A DNA stretch of 23,052 nucleotides from JANXVV01 sp038230975 (GTDB lineage: Bacteria; Planctomycetota; Phycisphaerae; Tepidisphaerales; Tepidisphaeraceae). Location: NCBI GenBank assembly GCA_038230975.1, contig JBBRMF010000057.1:1-23052 (forward strand), in the 5' to 3' direction. The translations under genes were made by a program, and so were the position numbers. Shown piece by piece: positions 7,110 to 14,317 of the stretch. The notes under the pieces were generated by a model. It saw nothing but the letters and a program-made list of their open reading frames with translations, had not been told where the DNA came from and ran no database searches. How positions within the stretch are numbered: the stretch's first letter is position 1; each line of letters starts with the position of its first letter.

Positions 7110-7508
7110 ATGATCGAACCGTCACCAACTTCCACCGAACCGTCCATTCCCACGCACACCGGCCTGGCATATGCGGCCATTGTTCTGGGTGCGATCTGCG
7201 TCCCCATCGCGGCATACCTCGGCATTCAAAGCTTGGCAGTGTCGCTGCCCGTCTTCGGGCTGTGGTTCTTTCTACCGGTCGTGGTGTTAGCGATCGTATT
7301 GGGAATGCTCGGCGCTCGCTCTGCCCATGGAGTTGCCGGGGCAATGCTTGGCGTGGCGGCTTTACTCATCTGCCTGTCATTTATCGTGATCGACCGCGCG
7401 TATGGGCCGGAAATCAGATCGCAATCAAAAACCAATTCGCCGAACCCCGCGGCTCAGAAACTCGATCAATTGATGAAGATGAGCGGGAATTCAGCTTCTA
7501 AACCGTAG
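7110..7508 (+). CDS. Small membrane protein, DUF4190-like
   Basis: This 132-residue protein has a Pro/Thr/Ser-rich N-terminus, then three hydrophobic segments (about residues 18-38, 50-68 and 73-91) and a polar tail rich in Lys, Asn and Ser. The segment VVVLAIVLGMLGARSAHGVAGAMLGVAALLI matches the glycine-rich paired helices of DUF4190-type proteins, whose function is unknown. The start is uncertain. ATG 7083 overlaps the permease stop and would suggest translational coupling, while ATG 7110 sits 7 nt after a good -10 hexamer. I chose 7110. The gene probably sits in the same functional unit as the permease, but nothing in it shows what it does. Confidence 0.6.
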   Translation: MIEPSPTSTEPSIPTHTGLAYAAIVLGAICVPIAAYLGIQSLAVSLPVFGLWFFLPVVVLAIVLGMLGARSAHGVAGAMLGVAALLICLSFIVIDRAYGPEIRSQSKTNSPNPAAQKLDQLMKMSGNSASKP

Positions 7509-7560
7509 TGCGTGATCTTGAGGAATGATTCCGACCGCTAAAGAGCTTGGGAATTTTCAA

Positions 7561-7623
7561 GTGGCATGCGCGTCTCGCCCGCGTTTTATTCCGAAAAAAG
7601 CACGGGCGAGACGCCCATGCCAC
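7561..7623. repeat. 21-bp inverted repeat, intergenic
   Basis: The arms at 7561-7581 (starting GTGGCATGCGCGTCTCG) and 7603-7623 (ending GACGCCCATGCCAC) are reverse complements with one mismatch, around a 21-nt spacer. The unit GGCATGGGCGTCTCGCCC recalls repeats I associate with planctomycete genomes. The rest of 7509-7700 shows no gene. Confidence 0.7.
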
Positions 7624-7700
7624 CATTCTTTCGCAATCTCTATAGCGGACCCTTCGAAGAACGCCCCCCGTCGCTTCTCATTGCAGATTCAAATCTCGGC

Positions 7701-9425
7701 TCAATTGGAAGCCAACTGTTGCAAGAGGGCCTGCGCTTCTTGCGCGGACGGAGTCTCGGGATAGGTTTTTACGATCTCCTTCAGTTTCTGACGCGCGATC
7801 GTCTCGTCTCCGGTCGACAGGTAATTCCTGGCCATGCCGAGTGCTTTTTCTGCTTTGATCGAAAGATCTTGGATGGCCATCGCTGGTTTGGGAGTAACCG
7901 TTGGTATCGGTCGAGCAACGGTCTCCGGCATTTGTTTGTCCGGTGATGGTTTTAGCGTAACAGGGGTTTTGATCTGCCCGTATGCCTTGATATTGTCTCC
8001 CCACACATCTGCGATCGTTCGGGCAAGTCGGTCTGGGTTGATCTCCACATCGGCATTGCTCGATGCGATCGCGACGCCCCAATCCCTTGAATCGATGTCG
8101 CGATTTGATCGAGAATCCGCGATGTTGGTATCGATGCCGAGTCGACCGAAACCAACGAGACGCGCAAATCCTCGCGTGCCGTTGGCGGGGTCTCGGGGGC
8201 TGCCGGGAACCGGTGCAAACTTCCCGGCTGCGGTTGCAGCCTGCGCCGAGTTTTGCATGCGAGGTGTCATCGTTTTCGTTGACTGCACCGGTTGGCTTTG
8301 CGCTCGCGGTAAATTCACCGGTTCACTTTGACTCGATTTGAAATCACGCCCGTCCCCTGCAAAAGCTGGACAAGTAACCCAAGCCGCCAATGACAAAAGG
8401 ATCAATGCCACGGCACCTTTTGCAATCTGCGTGTAGCCGGCAGCGATGCCCTGCGGATCTTTTGCCGGAACCGTTTTCAGCAAGCGATCAATGACGCTTT
8501 TATACTCGCTTTGGTTCCAATAGGCTCGCAGTCTTTGAATCTCATCCTTGGCACGCAGTGCAATATATGCCATTGCGAATCCGTTGCCCGGTTGTTTTTC
8601 GGCGAACCTCACGATCTGCTTTGCCCAGGCCTGAGCTTCATTCGGAAAGTCGGCGTGCAGATCGTTCGTGGCTCGAAGGAGATTGCTCCAATGACCGCAA
8701 CACTGTGCAGGCTGCAAATCGATCGCGCGAAACAGACGTTTCCCACCTCGCCGTACCAATCGAGGTTCCGCCAATAAAATGCCGGTGAAGATGAACGCGT
8801 ATCCCGTTTGCCCGCGCACGTAGTCGAGGGGTTCGCGGATCGACTTATCCATCGCTCGTTCACGACCGATTCGCCGGGACATTCGCTCGGCGCGATAGAG
8901 TCTCGATAAATTTGCCCGGAGCACGGCTGTCGGCACTTCCCGTGAGGCAGGCTTGTCGAGCAACCTTTGGATGGCAGTCATCAGATTGCAGATCATTCGC
9001 AAGCGATACGCATCGGCGGCATGCATCGCGGCGCTGGCAAACTCTCCCATTCGGCATAGCGCGTTCGTGAACTGATTTCCCTCGACGGCTTCTTCGACCA
9101 GCCGATGCAGCCGCAAACGATGATGCTCATAGGCCTGCCCGTCATCACTCTGAAGATTCGCAACGTCGATCGGATTCTTGAGAACCGCATCATCTTTTGC
9201 CGAAAGTGCGGCCGCGAAGGTGATCAGCTTCTGGCAAGCCTCCACCATCCGGGGCCGTTCATCGGTCGGCTCTGAGCCGGGGGATCGATTGATAATGGCA
9301 TTCAGTGTTTCACGGCGGATCTGCAAAGTCTTGGCCAGGCGAGTTTGCGTCCAACCGTCCAATCCGGTGATATGCAAGCCGGCATCCGAGGCATCGACCA
9401 GTAGCTTGGTGGCGTTTTGTGGCAT
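7701..9425 (-). CDS. Membrane protein with N-terminal HTH-like region and C-terminal TPR-like repeat
   Basis: I do not recognise this 574-residue protein as a named family. Residues about 24-47 (WTQTRLAKTLQIRRETLN) fit a Cro/cI-type helix-turn-helix. A mostly alpha-helical region follows to about 335, rich in Arg and Leu and resembling helical repeats. One hydrophobic segment at about 337-357 (GAVALILLSLAAWVTCPAFAG) would span the membrane or act as an anchor. A Pro/Thr/Gln-rich linker then leads to a TPR-like hairpin at about 527-572 (ALGMARNYLSTGDETIARQKL), as in many planctomycete proteins. The N-terminus would be cytoplasmic and the TPR end periplasmic. The start ATG follows GGAGACGGAG on the minus strand. 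The gene diverges from the halogenase over a 205-bp region with a palindrome. Confidence 0.7.
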   Translation of the reverse strand: MPQNATKLLVDASDAGLHITGLDGWTQTRLAKTLQIRRETLNAIINRSPGSEPTDERPRMVEACQKLITFAAALSAKDDAVLKNPIDVANLQSDDGQAYEHHRLRLHRLVEEAVEGNQFTNALCRMGEFASAAMHAADAYRLRMICNLMTAIQRLLDKPASREVPTAVLRANLSRLYRAERMSRRIGRERAMDKSIREPLDYVRGQTGYAFIFTGILLAEPRLVRRGGKRLFRAIDLQPAQCCGHWSNLLRATNDLHADFPNEAQAWAKQIVRFAEKQPGNGFAMAYIALRAKDEIQRLRAYWNQSEYKSVIDRLLKTVPAKDPQGIAAGYTQIAKGAVALILLSLAAWVTCPAFAGDGRDFKSSQSEPVNLPRAQSQPVQSTKTMTPRMQNSAQAATAAGKFAPVPGSPRDPANGTRGFARLVGFGRLGIDTNIADSRSNRDIDSRDWGVAIASSNADVEINPDRLARTIADVWGDNIKAYGQIKTPVTLKPSPDKQMPETVARPIPTVTPKPAMAIQDLSIKAEKALGMARNYLSTGDETIARQKLKEIVKTYPETPSAQEAQALLQQLASN

Positions 9426-9487
9426 GACTCCGTCTCCGGCTTCCCCCTATTCATCCGAATTGTACGTTCCTCTTTAAACGACACCTA

Positions 9488-9502
9488 GCACAAAATTTGT
9501 GC
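9488..9502. promoter_or_regulatory. 15-bp palindrome in a divergent promoter region, candidate operator
   Basis: GCACAAA and TTTGTGC flank a single central A. The site lies 62 nt from the HTH gene start and 128 nt from the halogenase start, upstream of the halogenase -35 candidate. Symmetry of this size suits an HTH dimer, but no binding protein is shown. Confidence 0.4.
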
Positions 9503-9534
9503 GGTAGACAATGCAAAGAGTGGTAACAATGTTC

Positions 9535-9561
9535 TTGACATCGTTTCACTGACTGTAGAAT
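9535..9561 (+). promoter_or_regulatory. Candidate sigma-70-type promoter for the halogenase
   Basis: A perfect TTGACA at 9535-9540 and TAGAAT at 9556-9561 are 15 nt apart, short of the ideal 17. They lie 69 nt upstream of the halogenase ATG. A GGAGG at 9606-9610 is too far from the ATG (20 nt) to be its ribosome site. Confidence 0.45.
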
Positions 9562-9630
9562 GCCAAGACTGACAAGGATTAGAACGTGAGGCCGGGCGGC
9601 ATCACGGAGGCTCGAGCTTGGTGATTTACC

Positions 9631-11172
9631 ATGAACAACATTGTGATATTAGGTGGGGGTACCGCCGGGTGGATGGCAGCCATCGCCATTTCAAGCCGCT
9701 TCCCGGAAAAGAAGATCACCGTCGTCGACCCGAAGGCAATCAGCCCGATCGGTGTCGGTGAGAGCGTTACCGGAGTCGTACTCTCATTTGTCGGAGATCC
9801 CCTGCACGGCCTGAGCATGGGAGATTTCTACCGTCGATGCGACGTCACCTTAAAGGCCGGAATCTGGTACAAAGATTGGCAGGGTCCGGGAACCGAGTAT
9901 CTCACGCCCATCGATCTACCTTCTGATTATTTCAAACATTTTTACGCGAGCCACGTCGAGGATTTTTACGCCGCCGCCGCCGCCGATGGGGCCAAACTCG
10001 GCGACGTTCAGTTCTATTCGCGGTTGATGCGTGAAAATAAAACCGACTATTTTAGAGACGCAGACGGCAGTGTGGACACTCGATTTGCCAGAATGGCTTG
10101 CCATTTCGATGCAATAAAATTTGCGGCCTGGCTCGGGGAAGTCGCGGTGCATCGCCCTAATATCCATCACGTCGACGATGTGTTGGAGTCTTTCGAACAA
10201 GATGGAGAAAGCGGTTTCGTGACGTGTATTCACACGAAAGGGGGATTGAAAATCGAAGGGGAAATGTTTCTGGACTGCTCGGGTTTCCACCGACTGCTGC
10301 TGGCCAAAGCCTATCAACCCAAGTGGAAGAGCTACACCGACTATATCCGCGTGGACTCCGCAATCCCCTGCCAAGTGCCTTACCAACCGACCGACATCAT
10401 CCCCACTTACACGATGGCCACCGCGATGAAGCACGGCTGGATGTGGCAGATTCCCACGCAATCGCGCTTCGGAAAAGGGTATCTTTTTGCGTCGCGTTAT
10501 GTGGATGACGACGATGCGGTCAAAGAACTGCAGGCGATGGGAGTCCAGACCGGCGATTCGCCCCGAATCATCCATTTCGATCCAGGTCGGTTCGATAAGC
10601 AATGGATCGGCAACGTGTGTGCGATCGGACTTTCCGGTGGATTCATTGAGCCGCTCGAAGCCTCCACGATTCACGGCACTTACGTGCAGATTCGTCTCTT
10701 AACGGATTTGTTCCTGCCCTTTTGCAGCCGTGAATCCATGCCATCGATGGCCGCAAAATTCAACGAGTTAATGGCCATCGCAATGGACGATTATGTGGAC
10801 TTCATCAGCTTTCACTATCACACCGGCCGCACGGACACACCTTTTTGGAGCGAATATCAACAATCCTCCGCGATGACTCCGGCGAATCAGGCGCGGCTTG
10901 AAAAATGGCGATACGCGTTTCCCATGCGAGAAGACTTTGCGGGAATTTATTCACAGAGGGCCGGACTCACCGTCGGTCAGGTGATTTGGGCCCCTATGCT
11001 GTGCGGTTTAGGATTGATCCACAAAGAACATGCGCAGCGCGTTTTGCAAATGACAACGCGACCGCAAATGCTACGCGAAAATCTGCACAACTACATGCAG
11101 ATCCGAGATCAAATTGCCACAAAAGCCCTGTCTCATGCCGAGGCACTTCAGTTTTTACTTGCGCTTCCCTGA
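9631..11172 (+). CDS. Flavin-dependent tryptophan-halogenase-like protein
   Basis: This 513-residue protein matches the length of PrnA-type halogenases. It has the FAD-binding GGGTAGWMAA at about 8-17, a lysine in the DVTLKAGIWYKDW context (K75, aligning with the catalytic lysine of PrnA), the signature W270-M-W272-Q-I-P275 (WxWxIP), and EPLEASTI at about 340-347. These enzymes use FADH2, oxygen and halide to make hypohalous acid that the lysine relays to a substrate. No flavin reductase, PKS or NRPS gene is nearby, so the substrate is unknown and need not be free tryptophan. The gene has no good Shine-Dalgarno sequence; an in-frame stop just upstream makes ATG 9631 the first possible start. 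It overlaps the convergent phosphoesterase by 25 bp. Confidence 0.88.
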   Translation: MNNIVILGGGTAGWMAAIAISSRFPEKKITVVDPKAISPIGVGESVTGVVLSFVGDPLHGLSMGDFYRRCDVTLKAGIWYKDWQGPGTEYLTPIDLPSDYFKHFYASHVEDFYAAAAADGAKLGDVQFYSRLMRENKTDYFRDADGSVDTRFARMACHFDAIKFAAWLGEVAVHRPNIHHVDDVLESFEQDGESGFVTCIHTKGGLKIEGEMFLDCSGFHRLLLAKAYQPKWKSYTDYIRVDSAIPCQVPYQPTDIIPTYTMATAMKHGWMWQIPTQSRFGKGYLFASRYVDDDDAVKELQAMGVQTGDSPRIIHFDPGRFDKQWIGNVCAIGLSGGFIEPLEASTIHGTYVQIRLLTDLFLPFCSRESMPSMAAKFNELMAIAMDDYVDFISFHYHTGRTDTPFWSEYQQSSAMTPANQARLEKWRYAFPMREDFAGIYSQRAGLTVGQVIWAPMLCGLGLIHKEHAQRVLQMTTRPQMLRENLHNYMQIRDQIATKALSHAEALQFLLALP

Positions 11173-12170
11173 CGCTGCAAAACGAACGTGGGCACTTCAG
11201 GTCGGCAGAATACCCGAACTTGCTTGAGGTATCCCACGCCTCGGCTCACATAAAGATTGCCGTGCGGGAGTTTGAAGTAACCTTGCTGAAACTCCTGATT
11301 TTGAACGTTGACGATCAATGCGCCGAAGCCCGGCACTCGCACTTGCCCACCATGCGTATGCCCGGAAAGAGTCCACTGGGCCCCGAAGCTGTCGAGCTCG
11401 ATCGCTGTATCGGGATTGTGCGAAAGTGCTATGATCGGTTCATTGACATCTAAACCGGCAAATGCCATCTGCGGGCAGAAACGGCCACTCCAAAGATCTT
11501 CCAGGCCGGCAAACCAAAGTCGTCCATCCGAATGATTTAGAGAAACCGCGCGGTTACGAAGCAGCGTGACATTTAGATTCCGCAGCCTCGCTTCAATCGC
11601 GTCGGCAATGCGCGTGGGAATTCCGCTGTTACCGGCGTAAACACTGCTGATGTCGTAGTCATGATTTCCCAGGCTGGCGATCACCGGGATCGAAGCGCGG
11701 GCCGGCAGTTCAGCAAGCAGATCACACATCGGCCCCACCGCATCCAGGGAATGATTCACCAGATCGCCGGTCACCACCACCAGATCCGGCTTCGCCTGTT
11801 TTACCTTGTTGACCACATCGTGGAGATAACTCATGGGCACTTCATCGCCCGTGTGAAGATCCGTGAGCTGTGTGATGCGAAAACCTTCAAAGCTCTTGGG
11901 CAGATTGCGGATGGGCATTGGCACATCATGCCAATCCACCCAGAACGGTTCGATCTCCCGGCCATAGACACCGGAGGCGGCGGCGAACGCACCGATTCCA
12001 AAACAACGCCGCAGCAACTGCCGACGCGAAATACGCGTCGGTTGGATGGGTTCCGTGACCGGCGAAGTTGAAGGCGCACCCTCCGACTTCGCAACGGCGA
12101 CACCGCGCGTGCGGGCAGGGGGCGCAAAAAGTGCATCCACATCCAGAAGATCGGTTGACGAAGAACCCAT
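11148..12170 (-). CDS. Tat-exported metallophosphoesterase (YkuE-like)
   Basis: This 340-residue protein has the calcineurin-like phosphoesterase motifs in order: D104-L-H106, G135-D136, G168-N-H-D171, H251 in SHNPD, and GHTHGG at 270-275. These residues bind the two-metal centre. A twin-arginine signal (ISRRQLLRR, R49-R50) followed by a short hydrophobic Ala-rich stretch directs it across the membrane, but it sits after an unusual 47-residue N-terminal extension. YkuE-type members have been linked to cell-wall or lipid phosphate metabolism; the substrate here is unknown. AGGAG lies about 14 nt upstream of the ATG. Its last 25 bp overlap the 3' end of the halogenase gene on the other strand. 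Confidence 0.87.
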   Translation of the reverse strand: MGSSSTDLLDVDALFAPPARTRGVAVAKSEGAPSTSPVTEPIQPTRISRRQLLRRCFGIGAFAAASGVYGREIEPFWVDWHDVPMPIRNLPKSFEGFRITQLTDLHTGDEVPMSYLHDVVNKVKQAKPDLVVVTGDLVNHSLDAVGPMCDLLAELPARASIPVIASLGNHDYDISSVYAGNSGIPTRIADAIEARLRNLNVTLLRNRAVSLNHSDGRLWFAGLEDLWSGRFCPQMAFAGLDVNEPIIALSHNPDTAIELDSFGAQWTLSGHTHGGQVRVPGFGALIVNVQNQEFQQGYFKLPHGNLYVSRGVGYLKQVRVFCRPEVPTFVLQRQGSASKN

Positions 12171-12275
12171 GTTGACGATGAAACTCCTGCTTTCGAATCA
12201 CTACGCCGAGTGTCCGCACCCGGTTTTAGGATAATCGCTGCAAACGTCCTATTCAATCTTTTTAAGGATTTGCCG

Positions 12276-12281
12276 TAAAAT
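12276..12281 (+). promoter_or_regulatory. Candidate -10 element, leaderless start of the ferredoxin gene
   Basis: TAAAAT at 12276-12281 ends 7 nt before the ATG at 12289. There is no Shine-Dalgarno sequence. A possible TTCAAT at 12252-12257 is a weak -35 (18-nt spacer). Confidence 0.45.
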
Positions 12282-12288
12282 AACCGGC

Positions 12289-12663
12289 ATGGCAAATCCC
12301 GATCAATTACCCCCAACCGTGATGGCTGCGACATTCGGCATAGGTCATTTGAAACGCCATCTGTTCATTTGTGTCGGCCCGCATTGCATAGATCCCGCTA
12401 AGGGTGAAGCCACATGGGAATACCTCAAAAAGCGGATGAAGCAGTTAAACATCGCCGGAAGCGAAGGCCCGTTTTACAGGACCAAGTGCGACTGCCTGCG
12501 GATCTGCATTGATGGGCCCATCTGCGTGGTGTATCCCGAGGGCACCTGGTATCAAAATGTGACGCCGGAAAATGCAGAGAGAATCATTCAAGAGCATCTG
12601 ATCGGCGGTAAAGTCGTGTCGGAACTGTGCTTTACGACAAATCCGTTAACGGAATGCGGTTGA
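12289..12663 (+). CDS. Thioredoxin-like [2Fe-2S] ferredoxin
   Basis: This 124-residue protein resembles small thioredoxin-fold [2Fe-2S] ferredoxins. After RHLFICVGPHC (C28 and C33), it has the cluster motif TKCDCLRIC (C67, C69, C73) and GPICVVYPEGTWYQNVTPE, a typical C-terminal block of the family. Four of these cysteines should bind the cluster; C28, C67 or C69, and C73 are the most likely, with C33 or C79 possible. Such proteins carry single electrons to partner enzymes in the cytoplasm. Neither neighbour is an obvious electron acceptor. The gene starts divergently from the phosphoesterase, with only 118 bp between the two starts. Confidence 0.85.
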   Translation: MANPDQLPPTVMAATFGIGHLKRHLFICVGPHCIDPAKGEATWEYLKKRMKQLNIAGSEGPFYRTKCDCLRICIDGPICVVYPEGTWYQNVTPENAERIIQEHLIGGKVVSELCFTTNPLTECG

Positions 12664-12669
12664 CCCGCC

Positions 12670-12675
12670 TAGAAT
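12670..12675 (+). promoter_or_regulatory. Candidate -10 element, leaderless start of the 3-TM protein
   Basis: TAGAAT at 12670-12675 ends 7 nt before the ATG at 12683. TTAACG at 12646-12651 is a possible -35 with an 18-nt spacer. No Shine-Dalgarno sequence is present. Confidence 0.4.
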
Positions 12676-12682
12676 TCCCGCA

Positions 12683-13045
12683 ATGAAGGAAGGTTCCCCC
12701 GCTAAGCCAAGTCCAACTCCAGTGGTACGACTGGAATACTTCGCAGCGAGCGTTCCGCGCGATTCAGTGTCGCGCAGGACCTTGTTTACCTGGGTGTTGC
12801 TGGGCGTGGGGTGGATTCCCTTCACCTGCGGCGTTGTCAGTTCGCAGGCGGTCGCCCAATCGGGTGCCGCAGAAACGGTCAGAGTGCATCATCAGGCAGG
12901 GGCGGTATTTATGGCGATAGGAATGTTGCTTTCCCTCGCTTGCATCATTGCGTTTCTAATAACGAATCACCGAACGCACGCATTTCTGGCCGGATTTGTG
13001 TTGATCCTTCAGATTTGCGTCTTTCTGTGCGTGGGAGCGGTTTGA
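12683..13045 (+). CDS. Small hypothetical protein with three membrane helices
   Basis: I do not recognise this 120-residue protein. A polar N-terminus with Arg residues leads to three hydrophobic segments at about residues 32-52 (TWVLLGVGWIPFTCGVV), 72-94 (AVFMAIGMLLSLACIIAF) and 98-118 (FLAGFVLILQICVFLCVGAV). Charge distribution (Arg before the first helix) favours an inside N-terminus. It begins 19 nt after the ferredoxin stop, on the same strand, but has its own -10-like hexamer and no ribosome site, so it may be transcribed separately. A long hairpin begins just after its stop codon. No catalytic motif is visible. Confidence 0.6.
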   Translation: MKEGSPAKPSPTPVVRLEYFAASVPRDSVSRRTLFTWVLLGVGWIPFTCGVVSSQAVAQSGAAETVRVHHQAGAVFMAIGMLLSLACIIAFLITNHRTHAFLAGFVLILQICVFLCVGAV

Positions 13046-13051
13046 CTAAAA

Positions 13052-13105
13052 CGATCGAGCCACGATCCACGGGGAAAAACCCGTTAATCGTGGCTCGAAT
13101 GATCG
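13052..13105. terminator. Strong hairpin between convergent genes, possible bidirectional terminator
   Basis: The arms GAGCCACGAT (13057-13066) and ATCGTGGCTC (13087-13096) pair perfectly, with an inner GGG/CCC pair and an outer CGATC/GATCG pair. There is no T-run on the plus strand; the minus strand has TTTT just past the stem. It starts 7 nt after the 3-TM protein's stop and lies before the end of the convergent gene's transcript. Confidence 0.5.
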
Positions 13106-13129
13106 GTTTGAATGACCGAATGCGTTAGT

Positions 13130-13195
13130 GTAGGTTCCGCCGTGCGGAACTAGAATCACGGGCGATCCAAAGACGTTCCGCACAGCGGAACCTAC
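13130..13195. repeat. REP-like doublet (inverted pair of a 21-bp unit)
   Basis: The unit is GTAGGTTCCGC, three bases, then GCGGAAC. It occurs forward at 13130-13150 and inverted at 13175-13195, with 24 bp between. The inverted copy exactly matches the reverse complement of the copy at 23025-23045; the forward one differs by one base. Each unit can form a 7-bp hairpin. Confidence 0.75.
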
Positions 13196-13236
13196 AAATT
13201 TCGAGGCGCGTAATGGCGCACGGCCATTTCCCCGTA

Positions 13237-13851
13237 TCAGGTCGCCGGTGCAAACGCCGCTGCCGAGATCACGCACATTTGTTCCGCTGCCGCGATGTGG
13301 GCTTCGGAGCTTGTGGTTGGCAGAATGATTCGGACCGCTTTACGGCTCCAGCCAAGCATGTGCTTGAAGAAAGGAGCGGGTTCCGGGGTATTCTCGTCTA
13401 ATTCTTCAATCTGCAATAGATCCGGCGAACGCGGAACGGTGTAGAACCCTTTTGCCGCCGCAGCACCCTTCGGCGCGACGATCGCACCGGCCTTGCAGGC
13501 TTCCTTGAGCACGTTGCCCGTGTAGAGATACAACTTGCCGTCGCGGGCATCGTGCAACGCAAATACCTGTAACTTGTATTTGCCGTCCGGGACGTAAAAC
13601 TGGACGCTCTCACGGCCATTCACCTTCGTGGCATGTGGAGCGAGGGTCTTCAATGCACAAGCCAGTCGGCGCCACAGTAAACCGTGTCGCGGATCGCCTT
13701 CGGCATCGCAGGCGGCCAAATGCTTTTCGGCATTGGCGCGATCCTTGGCACCGAGTTTGGACATAAACATTTCGATATCGATTGGATGGGCCAAAGTCTT
13801 TTGGGCAGCCATCGTCATACCGGCAGGAGCAGACAAAGTCTTTTGCGTCAT
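13237..13851 (-). CDS. Hypothetical protein of unknown function
   Basis: I do not recognise this protein (204 residues from ATG 13851). It has an Ala-rich, partly helical N-terminal half with IDIEMFMSKLGAKDRANAEKHLAACDAEGD. A likely beta-rich middle follows: VNGRESVQFYVPDGKYKLQVFALHD and KLYLYTGNVLKEACKAGAIV. It ends with EELDENTPEPAPFFKHMLGWSRKAVRIILPTT and an Ala-rich tail. There is no signal peptide or membrane helix, so it should be cytoplasmic. The frame stays open upstream to 14097 (286 residues), but that part looks less convincing. ATG 13851 has TAGAGT 7 nt upstream on the minus strand. It is convergent with the 3-TM protein gene. Confidence 0.6.
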   Translation of the reverse strand: MTQKTLSAPAGMTMAAQKTLAHPIDIEMFMSKLGAKDRANAEKHLAACDAEGDPRHGLLWRRLACALKTLAPHATKVNGRESVQFYVPDGKYKLQVFALHDARDGKLYLYTGNVLKEACKAGAIVAPKGAAAAKGFYTVPRSPDLLQIEELDENTPEPAPFFKHMLGWSRKAVRIILPTTSSEAHIAAAEQMCVISAAAFAPAT

Positions 13852-13858
13852 GTGAGTC

Positions 13859-13864
13859 ACTCTA
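13859..13864 (-). promoter_or_regulatory. Candidate -10 element, leaderless start of the 13237-13851 gene
   Basis: Read on the minus strand, TAGAGT ends 7 nt before the ATG at 13851-13849. No Shine-Dalgarno sequence is present. It is the weakest of the five leaderless candidates because the gene start itself is uncertain. Confidence 0.25.
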
Positions 13865-14317
13865 CCTTCGCGAAAACGGCTGCTCAGACAATCGCTCGTG
13901 ATGTCCAAGCGGCCAGGCTCATCGTTGCATTGACGATCGGCGTCGTCAGTCAGGCAGACCTGTAACATCGCAAGCAGGCGATGCACCGGTGGCGCGAGTC
14001 CCAAAGCTGCCGCAAAATATCGCGGCGTCATTTCCAAAGTCACATTATACGCGATCTGAACCGTTACGGCGAGTACATTCCCCGACATTTCGATCAAGCA
14101 ATCTTAACTTCGCATTTTCAATGGTTCTTTCATTGCATTTTGAAAAATAAATGCGGGATATGTCGCCGATCCAAAGCCCTCTTCCAACACAAACCAATGG
14201 TTTGATGTAAGTGTGACCACGGCTCAAGAAATCACGTTGCGCACGGCTACCGATCACGCTCGAAACGAAATTCGCGGCGATTGACGTTCTGACAAAATGC
14301 GGGGAGAACCAAAGCAC
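13865..14317. other. Long intergenic region without a recognised gene
   Basis: Part of this stretch (to 14097) stays open in frame with the minus-strand gene, so it may be coding if that gene starts further upstream. The section at about 14100-14160 is clearly AT-richer. A perfect 6-bp palindrome with 3-nt spacer (CAAACC/GGTTTG) is at 14190-14204, and TTGACG at 14281-14286 could be a -35, though no good -10 follows. Nothing else was recognised. Confidence 0.4.

Noticed and set aside
9916..10674. 252-residue minus-strand ORF inside the halogenase gene
   Set aside because: Entirely antisense to a gene with clear motifs; no domain or ribosome site supports it.
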